A stretch of 64,000 nt of DNA from WJMB01 sp964581465 (GCA_964581465.1 CAZOOP010000008.1:27349-91348), one strand, 5' to 3'. Counted from the stretch's first letter, positions 8,732 to 18,240 are shown. Numbers and translations: made by a program. The notes: generated by a model not told the origin, from the sequence alone.

Positions 8732-10873
8732 ATGAAAAAGGGACTCATCCTACTGATCGTTCTGGGACTCGGCCTTATCGGGGCTCACGCCCTGGTTCGC
8801 GTCCAGGACAGTTGGGTCGACGGACCCAGCGCTCCCGGTCCGGTGACCGAATTCGGCGAGGCCTTCGCCAACGGCGCCGGCATCAACTTCTACTACTGGG
8901 GCAACCTCTGGCTGGGCTTCCAGCCCAACCTGACCCCGACCCAACACGCCGTGGGCACGCAGAACGCCGCCTATTACGCCAAGACCGGCGACATCGACAG
9001 CGACCGCGACGACGACGTCTTCGCCTCCTCGTCGGCCAGCGAAGACTTCATCTGGTTCGAGAACCTGGGCAACGGCGTCTTCGGCAGCGCCAACACAATC
9101 ATACCCAGTACGGCCTACGTGGCCTACAACTTCGTCGACCTGGACTTCGACATGGACCTTGACCTGATCATCGGCATCGACCAGGGCAGTCATCACTTCT
9201 CCTGGTTCGAGAACGACGGCGGCAGCTTCACCGAGCACGTCATCGACCCCGACTTCAGTCAGGTCGATATGGGTGTCGCCATCGACTTCGACCAGGACGG
9301 CGACCTGGACATTTTCGCCGGAGCCTATCAGAGCTCGGCGCTCAAATGGTTCGAGAACCTGGGCTGGAACTCCGGCGAGGGCGACTTCGACTGGGACATC
9401 CACGTCCTGGTGGCCTCGGGCCATAACGGAGCGGAGAACATCGGCCTGGCCTCGGGCGATTTCAACGATGACGGCTGGATCGATGTGGCCTTCTCCTGCC
9501 GCGGCAACGGCGAGATCGTCTGGTGGGAGTACGACGAGAACTGGACCGACCCGACGGCGGCCTTCATCGAGCACGTCATCGACACCGGCGTCAGCCAGGC
9601 CTATAGCTGCGTGGCCAAGGACATCGACTGGGACAACGACCTCGACCTGGTCACCAGCAGCCGCAACGGGCGCATCGACTGGTACGAGAACGACGGAACC
9701 GGCGCCTTCACCCACCACTCGATCACCTCGAGCTATAGCGGTTGCCGCGAGGTGACCCCCATCGACGCCGACTACGACGGCGACTACGACATCCTCTCGG
9801 CCTCCCAGACCGCCAACACCCTGGACTGGTGGGACAACGACGGCTCGATGAGCTTCACCCAGCGTAGTTGGGCCTCCGGCTACGGCGGCGCCCACGGCGT
9901 GGTCAGCGGCAGCTTCACCGACACCCGCGCCCCCCTGGGTTTGACCACGGCCAACACCGACGACACCGTGGACTGGTGGGACATCACCGAGGGCTACCGC
10001 ACCACCGGCACCCTGGAGAGTTCGGTGCTGGACACAGAAATCGATGATCCGGACTGGCACACCTTCTACTTCGACGAAACCGAACGCCCCGACACCACCA
10101 TCGAGTACTACATCCGGGGCGGCGACAGCTACGACGACTGCGTCAACGCCGCCTGGATCGGGCCTTACGATGAGGTCTTCAACATCGGCGACGCCATGGG
10201 CGAGGACCTGCGCTATTTCCAGTACCGCGTGGACATGGGCACGAGCAACCCCGACTTCTCGCCCACGGTCAACCAGATCCAGGTCTACTTCTACGATCCC
10301 GCCGCCGTCGACGACCTCGTCATCGACACCGCCACCCGGGATGAGGGCGTTCTGGTGAGTTGGAGCACCGAGCAGCAAGCCGCCGCCTACGATCTGCTGC
10401 GCGCCCCGGCCGCCGAGGCCGACATCGACTCCAGCTACGCCAAGCTCAACGACATTCCGCTGCCCGGCAACCAAAGCGTCGCCTACCTCGACCGCGACTG
10501 CGAGGCCGGCGGACACTACGCCTACAAGGTCCGGGTCACCGCCGCCGATGGCGAGGTCTCCACCTTCGGACCGGTGATAGGCACGGCTCCCGGCGAGAGC
10601 TACGGCCTGCGCCCCGTCCTGCGTCAGAGCCACCCCAACCCGACCAACTATCTGGCGCGGATCGAGTTCGAGCTGCCCGCCGCCGCGACGGTCAACCTGG
10701 AGCTCTTCGACATCTCGGGCCGCCTGGTCCAGCGGGTCATCGACGAACGCGCCCTGAGCGCCGGCGCCCACAGCGCCACCGTCAACACCGCCCCGCTGGC
10801 CTCCGGCGTCTACCTCTACCGCCTCAGCGTAGACGAAGTGACCCTGACCCGACGCATGGTCGTCGAGCGCTGA
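8732..10873 (+). CDS. Secreted FG-GAP/VCBS repeat protein with C-terminal sorting domain
   Basis: 713 residues, with a strong AGGGAGG ribosome site 6 nt upstream. A signal peptide (MKKGLILLIVLGLGLIGAHA) is followed by FG-GAP/VCBS-type blades carrying calcium-loop motifs such as DIDSDRDDDVFA, DFDQDGDLDIFAG, DFNDDGWIDVAF, DIDWDNDLDLV and DYDGDYDILSA, alternating with WFEN or WYEND phrases. A fibronectin-like stretch follows (about 525-625). The last 85 residues (HPNPTNYLARIEFELP...FDISGRLVQ...SGVYLYRLS) are the FlgD-Ig/type A sorting domain used in FCB-group secretion. It is probably exported to the cell surface. Ligand unknown. Confidence 0.9.
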   Translation: MKKGLILLIVLGLGLIGAHALVRVQDSWVDGPSAPGPVTEFGEAFANGAGINFYYWGNLWLGFQPNLTPTQHAVGTQNAAYYAKTGDIDSDRDDDVFASSSASEDFIWFENLGNGVFGSANTIIPSTAYVAYNFVDLDFDMDLDLIIGIDQGSHHFSWFENDGGSFTEHVIDPDFSQVDMGVAIDFDQDGDLDIFAGAYQSSALKWFENLGWNSGEGDFDWDIHVLVASGHNGAENIGLASGDFNDDGWIDVAFSCRGNGEIVWWEYDENWTDPTAAFIEHVIDTGVSQAYSCVAKDIDWDNDLDLVTSSRNGRIDWYENDGTGAFTHHSITSSYSGCREVTPIDADYDGDYDILSASQTANTLDWWDNDGSMSFTQRSWASGYGGAHGVVSGSFTDTRAPLGLTTANTDDTVDWWDITEGYRTTGTLESSVLDTEIDDPDWHTFYFDETERPDTTIEYYIRGGDSYDDCVNAAWIGPYDEVFNIGDAMGEDLRYFQYRVDMGTSNPDFSPTVNQIQVYFYDPAAVDDLVIDTATRDEGVLVSWSTEQQAAAYDLLRAPAAEADIDSSYAKLNDIPLPGNQSVAYLDRDCEAGGHYAYKVRVTAADGEVSTFGPVIGTAPGESYGLRPVLRQSHPNPTNYLARIEFELPAAATVNLELFDISGRLVQRVIDERALSAGAHSATVNTAPLASGVYLYRLSVDEVTLTRRMVVER

Positions 10874-10909
10874 GCTGAGAAGGAACCGTCGACAGCCCAA
10901 GCAACGATC

Positions 10910-10938
10910 AGAATGGGACCTCACCGGGGTCCCATTCT
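10910..10938 (+). terminator. Strong hairpin after the FG-GAP gene
   Basis: Perfect 11-bp stem AGAATGGGACC/GGTCCCATTCT with a 7-nt loop, 37 bp after the stop codon. The following sequence (GATTGTGTAG) is T-poor, so termination may be weak, or the hairpin may protect the mRNA 3' end. Confidence 0.6.
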
Positions 10939-10962
10939 GATTGTGTAGCAATTCATCTTGGC

Positions 10963-10992
10963 TTGGAATGCCTTCGGCCGGTTTGGTATACT
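10963..10992 (+). promoter_or_regulatory. Sigma70-like promoter for the TPR gene
   Basis: TTGGAA at 10963-10968, an 18-bp spacer and TATACT at 10987-10992, about 65 bp before the start codon. Confidence 0.55.
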
Positions 10993-11056
10993 GACTTTGA
11001 AGGCTTTTTAACCATGATCGCCATTCCACCGTCTCGATCCTTCGCCATCGGACGTT

Positions 11057-12655
11057 ATGGCCGATAAGTCCCCAGTCCAAGACAAGCTGCGACGGCTGCT
11101 GGATCGTCTCGACGTGGCCTATCAGCGCCGCGACGAGGAGGAGCTCCAGTATCTGTTCCTGCAACTGGGCTCCGGCGACGAGCTGGAACCCGACCAGCGC
11201 GTCCGCCTGCTGCTCTACCGCGCCGGAGCGGCCCGGCTCGACGGCGACGGCACGCGGGCCCTGGAGATGGCCGAGCAGGCCCGGGAAGTGGCGAACAAAC
11301 ACGGCGACGAAGACGGTCTCATCAAGGCCCGGCTCGAGCTGGGCCGCGTCTACAAGCTGCTGGAGCGCGCCCCGGAGGCGGTGGCGGTACTGGAGTCGGC
11401 CCTGGAGCAGCTCCGCGATGAAGACGAGCTGAGCCTGATCCTCGAAACCAACACTTTACTGGGCTGGGCCTATCGGGTCCTGGGCGAGTATGACGCCGCC
11501 GAGGCAGCCCTGCGCTGGAACCTGGACCAGGCCGAACGCCACGGACGCCTGCGCTCCCAGGCCGTGGCCTGCGCCAACCTGGGGGTCATCTACAAGCGCG
11601 GCGGCCGAACCGTCGGCGCCAAGCAGATGCTGCGCCGAGCCGCCGAGACCTTCGCCGAGCTGCAAGACAAACCCCGCGAAGCAGTGTCACGGCTGAATCT
11701 GGGTAACGTTCACAAGAGCGCCGGCGAGTACGAGGCCGCCAAGAGGGAGTACCAGCACTGCTTGGTGCTAACAGCCAAGACCGGCCAGGACCGCTTCCGC
11801 GGCGGGGCTTTGTGCAACCTGGGCCTGCTGCTGACCCGCCGCGGCGACTTCGTCGAGGCCCGCGGCAACTTCCTGCGGGCGCTGGAGCTCTTCCGGCGCG
11901 GCGGCAACAGCCGCTGGGAGGGCAACGTCCTCCACGGGCTGGGGATGCTGGCCCTGCAACTTGGCGGCTACGCCGAAGCCGAGGAGCGGTTGGGCAAGTC
12001 CCTGGGGATCTACCGCACCCACGCGGACTCGTCGAGCCAAGCCGGCTCCCTGGCGGGTTTGGGGGCCGCCGCCTTCCGACAGAACCGTTTGGCCGACGGC
12101 CGCCGTTTCTATAACGAGGCGATCAGGCTCAAGGAGGAGTTGGGCGAGCGCCGCCTGGCCCATCTCTACCTGCTGGAGCTGGCCTGGTACCTGACCATCG
12201 CCCGAGCCGGCGACGAGATCGACGCCCTGGTCACCCGGGCCGAGGAGCACGCCCGGTCCATCGCCGAGCCCGTCGAGCCCAAGTACACCGCCGCCGTGAC
12301 AAGTTGGCGACGACTCAACAAGGGCGACATCGACGGCGCCCAGGCCGCGGGCAGCCGGGCCGTCAAGCTGACTGAGACCCAGCAGGAACCGCCCCTGGAC
12401 GCCCTGGCGGCCCTGGCCTACGGCCGCGCCCTGCTGGCGGCCGGCTGGCTGCGCCAGTCCGACCTGCAGCTCAACCGCGCCCGCAACAGCTTCGAGGAGC
12501 TGACGATGCCCTACGAGGCCGCCCTCGCTTGGCGAGCCTCCGTCGACTACTACCGCCGCACCGCTCAGCCCGACTACGCCGAACTGGCCGCCGAGCGCTG
12601 CCGGGAACTGGCCGCCTCCGTCGGCGCCGAGCAGATCCTGGCCCTCTGCGACTAA
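11057..12655 (+). CDS. Tetratricopeptide-repeat protein, cytoplasmic
   Basis: 532 residues with no signal peptide. It is built almost entirely from helical TPR units, recognisable by phrases such as ALLYRAGAARLDGDGTRALEMAEQA, ACANLGVIYKRGG, RLNLGNVHKSAGEYEAAKREY, GALCNLGLLLTRRGDFVEAR and VLHGLGMLALQLGGYAEAEERL. TPR solenoids are protein-binding scaffolds; the unit type with long helices resembles LGN/MalT-like TPR arrays. There is no fused catalytic or DNA-binding domain. It precedes the glycosyltransferase run but has its own promoter-like sequence, so a functional link is not shown. Confidence 0.85.
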   Translation: MADKSPVQDKLRRLLDRLDVAYQRRDEEELQYLFLQLGSGDELEPDQRVRLLLYRAGAARLDGDGTRALEMAEQAREVANKHGDEDGLIKARLELGRVYKLLERAPEAVAVLESALEQLRDEDELSLILETNTLLGWAYRVLGEYDAAEAALRWNLDQAERHGRLRSQAVACANLGVIYKRGGRTVGAKQMLRRAAETFAELQDKPREAVSRLNLGNVHKSAGEYEAAKREYQHCLVLTAKTGQDRFRGGALCNLGLLLTRRGDFVEARGNFLRALELFRRGGNSRWEGNVLHGLGMLALQLGGYAEAEERLGKSLGIYRTHADSSSQAGSLAGLGAAAFRQNRLADGRRFYNEAIRLKEELGERRLAHLYLLELAWYLTIARAGDEIDALVTRAEEHARSIAEPVEPKYTAAVTSWRRLNKGDIDGAQAAGSRAVKLTETQQEPPLDALAALAYGRALLAAGWLRQSDLQLNRARNSFEELTMPYEAALAWRASVDYYRRTAQPDYAELAAERCRELAASVGAEQILALCD

Positions 12656-12680
12656 CCCCCTCACCGCAATCCCATGCCCG

Positions 12681-12692
12681 CCGTGCTATAAT
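12681..12692 (+). promoter_or_regulatory. Extended -10 promoter of the glycosyltransferase operon
   Basis: TGCTATAAT (TATAAT at 12687-12692) is an extended -10 element 26 bp before the ATG at 12719. No good -35 hexamer is seen, which is usual for extended -10 promoters. Confidence 0.55.
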
Positions 12693-12718
12693 CCCGTGGC
12701 CCCCGGCTCCGGGACTCC

Positions 12719-13789
12719 ATGCGCATCCTCTTTCTGGCCTCCGGTGACAGTGTCCACACCCCGCGCTGGCTGAGCTTCTTCCAGCGGCGCGGGCACCGTT
12801 GCGCCCTGGTCAGCATCCAGGACGGACCGCGACTGGTGGAGGACCAGCTCAACCTGCGCCCGGACCGCCGCGCAGGCCTCCTCGACAGTCTGCGCGCCCT
12901 GGGACCGCTCCGCACTTTCCTGCGCCGCTTCCGCCCCCACCTGCTCAGCGCCCATTACCTGACCAACTACGGCCTGATCGCCGCCCTGCTCGACCGGCAC
13001 CCCTGGACCCTGACCTGCTGGGGTCCCGAGGTGCCGCTGATCACCGAGCGCAGCCTGCCCGACCGCCTGCGAGCCGGCTTCGTGGTCCGTCGCGCCGACC
13101 ACGTAACCGCCGCCGGCCGGGCCATGGTCCCCCATCTGCTGCGCTACGGAGCCCGGCCCGACCGCCTGGCCGTCTGGCCCAAGGGAGTCGACCCCGCCGC
13201 CTTCCCGCCGGGACGACCCGCCGTTGAACGCGGGGAGCTGATCGTCCACACCCGCACCCTGGACCGCTTCTACCGCGTCGACGTCCTGCTACGCGCCTTG
13301 GTTGAAGCCCGCAAGCGTCGGCCCGGACTGCGTCTGGAGCTGCTGGGCACCGGCGACGCCGTGGATGAGCTGCGCGCGCTGGCCCGGGAACTCGGCCTGG
13401 AGGGAGCCGTCGACTTCCGTGGAACACAGCCTCCCGGGGCCGTGGGCGAGGCCCTGGGACGCGCCGCCCTCTACGTTGTCACCGTCCCCGTGGACGCCTA
13501 CGCCTTCTCGCTGATCGAGGCTTTGGCCTGCGGCGCCTACCCCATCGTCCCCGACCACGCCTCCAACCGCGAGGTGCTGACCGGCGCCCGGGGCGTTCTC
13601 TACCCGCCACTGGACGCCGACGCCCTGGCGGAGCGCATCCTGACCGCCCTGGACGATCGAGACGAACGCGCAGCCGCCGTGGGCGAAAACCGTCGCCTCG
13701 TCGCCCGACGCGGCGAGCTGGGCCACAACCTGGAGGGGATCGCCCGGGCCTGGGAGGATCTGGTCCACCGAGGGGAGGGGGAACGATGA
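12719..13789 (+). CDS. GT4-type glycosyltransferase
   Basis: 356 residues with a GT-B fold. The N-terminal domain starts MRILFLASGDSVHTPRW, and the linker phrase AVWPKGVDPAAFPPG is typical of GT4 enzymes. The C-terminal donor domain has ELLGTGDAVDELRALA, FRGTQPPGAVGEAL and FSLIEALACGAYPIV; the last carries the EX7E-type glutamates that contact the sugar nucleotide. It is the first gene of a three-gene run and overlaps the next by 4 bp (ATGA), indicating translational coupling. The donor and acceptor are unknown; an envelope glycan is likely. Confidence 0.85.
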   Translation: MRILFLASGDSVHTPRWLSFFQRRGHRCALVSIQDGPRLVEDQLNLRPDRRAGLLDSLRALGPLRTFLRRFRPHLLSAHYLTNYGLIAALLDRHPWTLTCWGPEVPLITERSLPDRLRAGFVVRRADHVTAAGRAMVPHLLRYGARPDRLAVWPKGVDPAAFPPGRPAVERGELIVHTRTLDRFYRVDVLLRALVEARKRRPGLRLELLGTGDAVDELRALARELGLEGAVDFRGTQPPGAVGEALGRAALYVVTVPVDAYAFSLIEALACGAYPIVPDHASNREVLTGARGVLYPPLDADALAERILTALDDRDERAAAVGENRRLVARRGELGHNLEGIARAWEDLVHRGEGER

Positions 13790-15069
13790 AGCGTCTGCTG
13801 ATCATCGCCTACTACTACCCGCCCCTGGGGATGGGCGGCGTGAAGACGGTCATCCCCTATGTCAAGTACCTGGCGGACTACGGCTGGCGCCCCGAGGTGC
13901 TGACCGTCAAGCCGATCGCCTACTACGCCTACGACGAGGCTCTGGCCGCCGAACTGGCGCCCCACGCTCCGGTCCACCGCGCCGGCTCCCTGGACCCGGC
14001 CCGCCTGCTGCGCCTGCTCAAAGGTCCTGGCTATCGGGTGAGCCTGGGCGCGGGCGGTCTGCGCCACGGCGGACCGCTCTCCCGGTTGCAGCACGCCCTG
14101 CTCGTTCCCGATCCCAAGGTCCTCAGCGCGCCTTTCTTCTACACCGCCGGACGGCGGCTGGGGCGCGGCGGGCGCTATGACGCCCTGCTGGTCATCGCCC
14201 CGCCCTTCAGCCACCTGGCCACGGCCGACCACCTGGCCCGCGCCCTGCATCTGCCCTGGACCGCCCACCTGGGCGACCGCTGGGTCGGCGGCTGGGTGGT
14301 CAACTCCACGGGTCCGTTGGCCGAACCGGCGGCGCGCCGGGGGGAGCGCCGGGCCGTCGAGCGAGCCCGCGCCCTGCTCTGCGCCTCCCCCGTCGAGGCC
14401 GAGTTGCTCCGCGATCGCTACCCGGCGTCCGCCGGCAAGATCGCCACGGCCCCGCTGAGCTTCGATCCCGCCCTGCACGCCCGCTGCCCCGACCATCAGC
14501 CCGACTCCGGACGCTTCACCGTGGCCCTGGTGGGCACTTTTCGGGGCGACGAGGGGGTGCTTCCGGTGCTCGAGGCGCTGCGCACCCTGTCCACAACCAC
14601 GAAACGGCGGCTGGAGCTGCTCCACGTCGGCTCGACCAACGGACCGAGCGTGGCGGAGACCGCCGCGAAGCAGGGCTGCGCCGAGCTGGTCCGCCGGACC
14701 GGTCAGGTCGACTATGAACGTAGCCTGGCCGAAATGCGCCGCGCGGACCTGCTGCTGTTGACCGTCGCCGCCGACAATCCCCACGGCCTGCCCGGGCGCA
14801 CCTCGGACTACATCGGCTCGGGGCGTCCGATCCTGCTGGTTTCGGATAACGCCGCCGCCCGTCGCACCCTGGAGCATTACGGCATCGGCCTGGCCCTGGG
14901 GCCCGGCGAGGAAACGGCGATCCGCAAAGCGCTCACCGCCGCTCTCGAGGGAACCGGACCCCTGGCCCGTCCGACGCCGGAGAACGCCCGCGCCGCCTTC
15001 GCCGCCCCGCGCCGGGCCGAGCAACTGGCCCGCATCCTGGAGACCTGGCATCCCAGCGGTGACCACTGA
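13786..15069 (+). CDS. Glycosyltransferase, GT-B fold
   Basis: 427 residues with a strong GAGGGGAGGGGG ribosome site. The N-terminus (LLIIAYYYPPLGMGGVKTVIPYVKYLADYGWRPEVLT, in part) matches bacterial GT4-like enzymes of polysaccharide clusters, where a PPxxGGG-type loop follows the first strand. The C-terminal half has FTVALVGTFRGDEGV, LLHVGSTN and GRTSDYIGSGRPILLVSDN. It is closely related in plan to the next gene (15094) and to the pair at 30843 and 32245. Probably a peripheral inner-membrane enzyme for envelope sugar transfer. Confidence 0.83.
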   Translation: MKRLLIIAYYYPPLGMGGVKTVIPYVKYLADYGWRPEVLTVKPIAYYAYDEALAAELAPHAPVHRAGSLDPARLLRLLKGPGYRVSLGAGGLRHGGPLSRLQHALLVPDPKVLSAPFFYTAGRRLGRGGRYDALLVIAPPFSHLATADHLARALHLPWTAHLGDRWVGGWVVNSTGPLAEPAARRGERRAVERARALLCASPVEAELLRDRYPASAGKIATAPLSFDPALHARCPDHQPDSGRFTVALVGTFRGDEGVLPVLEALRTLSTTTKRRLELLHVGSTNGPSVAETAAKQGCAELVRRTGQVDYERSLAEMRRADLLLLTVAADNPHGLPGRTSDYIGSGRPILLVSDNAAARRTLEHYGIGLALGPGEETAIRKALTAALEGTGPLARPTPENARAAFAAPRRAEQLARILETWHPSGDH

Positions 15070-15093
15070 GCCCAACCCCTTGGCGACCCTTAG

Positions 15094-16398
15094 ATGAAAC
15101 GACCCCGCCGCCGCGTCCTGCTGACCGCCTACCACTTCCCGCCCCTGGGCGGGGGCGGGGTGCTGCGCGTCCTCAAGCTGGCCCGCTACCTGTCGGCGAC
15201 GGGCTGGATCCCCGAGGTGCTCTGCGCCGACGATCCCGCCTACCAGCCCCGGGACCCCGCCAAACTGGCCGAGGTCGACTGCCCGATCTTCCGGGTTCCG
15301 GCGCGTCGACCGCCCAGCCTGGCCCGTCTGCTCGGCCTTCGTCGTGATGTAACCGAGAAGCGAGCCCCGGATGAACCGAAGAGCGGTGATGCCCGAAGGG
15401 AACTCTACCAACGCCTGGTCGCCCTGGGCGCCCTGCCCGACCTCTACCGCCCCTGGATCCGGCCGGCCAGCTCCACCGCCGCCGCCCTGATCCACCAACG
15501 CGGCTACGACCTGCTCTGGACCACGGCGCCGCCCTTCAGCACACTGCTGGTCGGACTGCGTCTCAAGCGTCTGTTCGGCGTTCCCTGGGTGGCGGACCTG
15601 CGCGATAGCTGGACGCCGGGTCCCTTCTTCGCCCCGCCCACTGCACTGCACCAGGCCCTGCACCGGCGCTGGGAATCCCGCGTCCTGCGGGCCGCCGACG
15701 CCGTCGTCGTGGCCACCCCGGGCATGGCCGAGCTCTACCGGCGGGCCTACCCCGACCTGGACCATCGACTGCGCGTGATCACCAACGGTTACGACGAGGC
15801 CGACTTCGCCGACCTCCCGAACCCACCCGCGAGCCGTTCCGACCATCCCCGCATCGGTTACGCCGGGAGTTTCTACGGCCCGCGACGACCCGACGCCTTC
15901 CTGCAGGCCCTGGCCGCCGTGGCGGAGAGTCGCGACGACGCCCCGTGCTTCGTCCAGATCGGCTCCGCCGGAGGCGAGACCGAAGCCGCCCTGGCCGCCT
16001 TCGCCCGCGCTCATCCCGAGTTGATCGAGCGCAGCGGCGCCCTGTCTCACAGCCGAACCCTGGCCGAACTGGCCGCCTGCGACCTGCTGCTGCTGGTCAT
16101 CGGCCGCCAGCCCGGGGCGTCATCCATCCTCACCGGCAAGCTCTTCGAGTACCTGCGCCTGGGCAAGCCGATCCTGGCCTGCTGCCCCCCCGGCGACGCC
16201 GCCGAACTCATCGGTTCCCTCGGAGCCGGTGTCGTCGCCCCACCCGATGATCCGGCGGAGATCGCCCGAGCCTTGGAGTACCTTCTCGACCAACCGCCAC
16301 CGCCGGTGCCCCGCGAACGGATCCTGCCCTACGAGCGCTCGCGCCTGGCCGCTCAAACGGCGCGGTTGTTCGACGAGGTGGTCGAGGAACGGGGGTAG
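15094..16398 (+). CDS. Glycosyltransferase, GT-B fold
   Basis: 434 residues. It opens VLLTAYHFPPLGGGGVLRVLKLARYL, in part the same PPxGGGG signature as the gene before it. The acceptor domain includes WTTAPPFSTLLVGLRLKRL and PWVADLRDSW, a phrase frequent in this glycosyltransferase subfamily. The donor domain includes RIGYAGSFYGPRRPD and GKLFEYLRLGKPILACCPPGD. The gap to the upstream gene is 24 bp, so the three form one operon that ends at the convergent hairpin at 16456. Confidence 0.85.
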   Translation: MKRPRRRVLLTAYHFPPLGGGGVLRVLKLARYLSATGWIPEVLCADDPAYQPRDPAKLAEVDCPIFRVPARRPPSLARLLGLRRDVTEKRAPDEPKSGDARRELYQRLVALGALPDLYRPWIRPASSTAAALIHQRGYDLLWTTAPPFSTLLVGLRLKRLFGVPWVADLRDSWTPGPFFAPPTALHQALHRRWESRVLRAADAVVVATPGMAELYRRAYPDLDHRLRVITNGYDEADFADLPNPPASRSDHPRIGYAGSFYGPRRPDAFLQALAAVAESRDDAPCFVQIGSAGGETEAALAAFARAHPELIERSGALSHSRTLAELAACDLLLLVIGRQPGASSILTGKLFEYLRLGKPILACCPPGDAAELIGSLGAGVVAPPDDPAEIARALEYLLDQPPPPVPRERILPYERSRLAAQTARLFDEVVEERG

Positions 16399-16455
16399 AC
16401 TGGGTGGCTTAGTTCAAGTACAGGGAAGGATCGACCTGTCAACACGTTTTTTGAC

Positions 16456-16485
16456 GCAAGGGAGGACCTGAAGGTCCTCCCTTGC
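16456..16485. terminator. Hairpin between convergent genes
   Basis: Perfect 13-bp stem GCAAGGGAGGACC/GGTCCTCCCTTGC with a TGAA tetraloop, midway between the end of the glycosyltransferase operon (16398, plus) and the O-methyltransferase (16542, minus). The flanks lack a clear T-run on the downstream side in either direction, so this is inferred to be a bidirectional terminator from its position and stem. Confidence 0.65.
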
Positions 16486-16541
16486 AAATATGCCCGGAAT
16501 ATCCCGCGCACCCCGACCGGACCGAGATCGGCCTCGGAGGC

Positions 16542-17204
16542 TCAGCGCTTGCGGGCCATCAGCAGACCGTCGGCGATGGGCAGCAGGCACATGCTCACCC
16601 GCTTATCGTCGCGCACCTTGCGGTTGAGCTCCCGGATGGCCCGGGTCGTCGGATTGGGGTGCTCGGGATCGGCCACCCGACCGCCCCAAAGCGCGTTGTC
16701 GATCATGATCAGTCCGCCGGGGCGCAGCAGGGCCAGGGCCTCTTCGTAGTAGTGGTCCTCGCGGTCCTTGTCGGCGTCGATGAAGACCAGGTCGAAGCTC
16801 CCGTCCAGCCCCTCGGCGCGCAGGGCCGCCAGGCCGTCGGCGGCGTCGCCCAGGCGCAGCTCGATCCTGTCCTCAACCCCGGCGCGCCGCCAGTAGCGGC
16901 GGGCGACGGCCGTGTACTCCTCGCTGCGGTCCAGACAGACGATCCGCCCGTCCTCGGGCAGCGCCAGAGCCATCGCCGTCGAGCTGTAACCGGTGAAGGT
17001 GCCCAGCTCGATGATCCGCCGGGCGCCGGTCAATTCGACCAGCAACGCCATGAAACAGCCCTGCTCCGGGGCGATCTGCATGTCCGGATTGGGCAGCTTC
17101 GCCGTCTCGGCGCGCAGCTCGGCCAGCAGGGGCGGCTCGCGCAGGGTCTCGTCGGTCAGATAGGCGTGGATCTCGTCGGTGATCCGCAGGGTGCGACGGC
17201 TCAT
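16542..17204 (-). CDS. Class I SAM-dependent O-methyltransferase (CCoAOMT-like)
   Basis: 220 residues. Family hallmarks are RIIELGTFTGYSSTAMALAL (SAM motif I, in part), IVCLDRSEEYTAVARRYW (motif II with the acidic residue), FDLVFIDADKDREDHYYE (metal/catalytic Asp region) and LRPGGLIMIDNALWGGRVAD. These soluble enzymes methylate catechol-type or other hydroxyl groups; in bacteria the substrate is often unknown. The start lies 2 bp after the stop of the upstream secreted protein, so the two are co-transcribed. Confidence 0.92.
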   Translation of the reverse strand: MSRRTLRITDEIHAYLTDETLREPPLLAELRAETAKLPNPDMQIAPEQGCFMALLVELTGARRIIELGTFTGYSSTAMALALPEDGRIVCLDRSEEYTAVARRYWRRAGVEDRIELRLGDAADGLAALRAEGLDGSFDLVFIDADKDREDHYYEEALALLRPGGLIMIDNALWGGRVADPEHPNPTTRAIRELNRKVRDDKRVSMCLLPIADGLLMARKR

Positions 17205-17206
17205 GC

Positions 17207-18007
17207 TCAGTACCTCTCTTCAATTAGGCGACGGCGCAGCTCGATGATGCCGCTGTCGCGAACCCCGGGATCGATGTCCCGCAACTCGGGGATCGTATAT
17301 CCAAAATGCTCGGACAGAATGATCGCGGCGTAGTCGCAGACACGATGGGCGTACATCGCCCCGATCGTGGCCTCCTCGGAACCCCCGATGAAGACCCGGT
17401 CATCATCGTCGAGCAGGGCCTCGAGTTCCGGGACGATCTCGGCGGCGTGTTCGACGGCCAGGGCGGCCAGGCTGTCGCGGTGGATCAAGCCGTCCTCGCC
17501 GTAGAGGTAGAGTCTCCAGTGGTTGTGTGTCATATCGTAGCGCAGGCGGTGCAGCAGGTAGGCCGGCAGGTCCTGCGACTCGAGATAATGATCGAGGACA
17601 CCGAAGACGCTGCGCCAGCGCAGGCGGTAACGCCCGGGGGTCGAGAAATCGAAGAGGGCGGCGAGATCGACCACGGCGGTGCGCGCGCCGCCGGGCTCCA
17701 CGTCGCGGACGTACTCGGCGGCGGCCAGGAAGGCCTCGCCCGAACACCGCTGAACCCCGCCGTCGGGACCGGCCAGGAGGTAGCCGGAGCCGCCCCAGAA
17801 GTCCTCGCCGTCGAGAACCTCGTCGCCGGTGTTGGTCACCCCGAAACCAAGGTAGTAGCTCCTCTCCGGGGCGATCACCGGTGAGGTGTAACCGTACCAG
17901 GGGGCGAGGTGCGGCTCGGCGGGCTCTTCCTCAACAACAGACGCCGGGACGGCGACAGACGCCGGGACGGACAGGCAGAGCAGCAGAGCCAGCGTGAAGC
18001 GTCTCAT
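17207..18007 (-). CDS. Secreted protein of unknown function
   Basis: 266 residues with a signal peptide (RRFTLALLLCLSVPASVAV). An 18-bp tandem duplication in the DNA (unit AGACGCCGGGACGGCGAC, about 17937-17974) makes the doubled PASV at the cleavage region. The mature part has an Ig-like look (YYLGFGVTNTGDEVLDGEDFWG, in part; GRYRLRWRSVF) followed by an alpha-helical C-terminal half with HEAT-like phrases (AAEIVPELEALLDDDD, SGIIELRRRLIEERY). No catalytic motif was recognised. It precedes the O-methyltransferase by 2 bp. Confidence 0.7.
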   Translation of the reverse strand: MRRFTLALLLCLSVPASVAVPASVVEEEPAEPHLAPWYGYTSPVIAPERSYYLGFGVTNTGDEVLDGEDFWGGSGYLLAGPDGGVQRCSGEAFLAAAEYVRDVEPGGARTAVVDLAALFDFSTPGRYRLRWRSVFGVLDHYLESQDLPAYLLHRLRYDMTHNHWRLYLYGEDGLIHRDSLAALAVEHAAEIVPELEALLDDDDRVFIGGSEEATIGAMYAHRVCDYAAIILSEHFGYTIPELRDIDPGVRDSGIIELRRRLIEERY

Positions 18008-18240
18008 CTTCTTCGACCTCCCTCGCCGAAGTCAACGGCGTCGGCTATCCGCTCGGCGGCCCTGCGGCTCTCCCATCGCCTGGAACCGCTCCCGGCGACC
18101 AAGCGGCCACACTCCCCAATCGCGTCTGCTCGGAGCTTGCGCGTGGCAAGCGACGGCGAAATCTACTTCAAGCCGCAATGAGCCGAAGGGCCGCCGCTGT
18201 CCGACGGTGACCAGTTGCATTCCAGGGGCTTATACCCCAG

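Noticed and set aside
8750..11302. 850-codon minus-strand open frame antisense to the FG-GAP gene
   Set aside because: The plus strand has a signal peptide, FG-GAP motifs and a sorting domain; the minus-strand frame is Val/Gly/Asp-rich and lacks domains, as expected from complementing third-position GC-rich codons.
13600..16050. 816-codon minus-strand open frame across the glycosyltransferase operon
   Set aside because: Gly/Gln/Ala-rich low-information translation with no domain; the plus strand carries three well-formed glycosyltransferases with overlapping or close starts.
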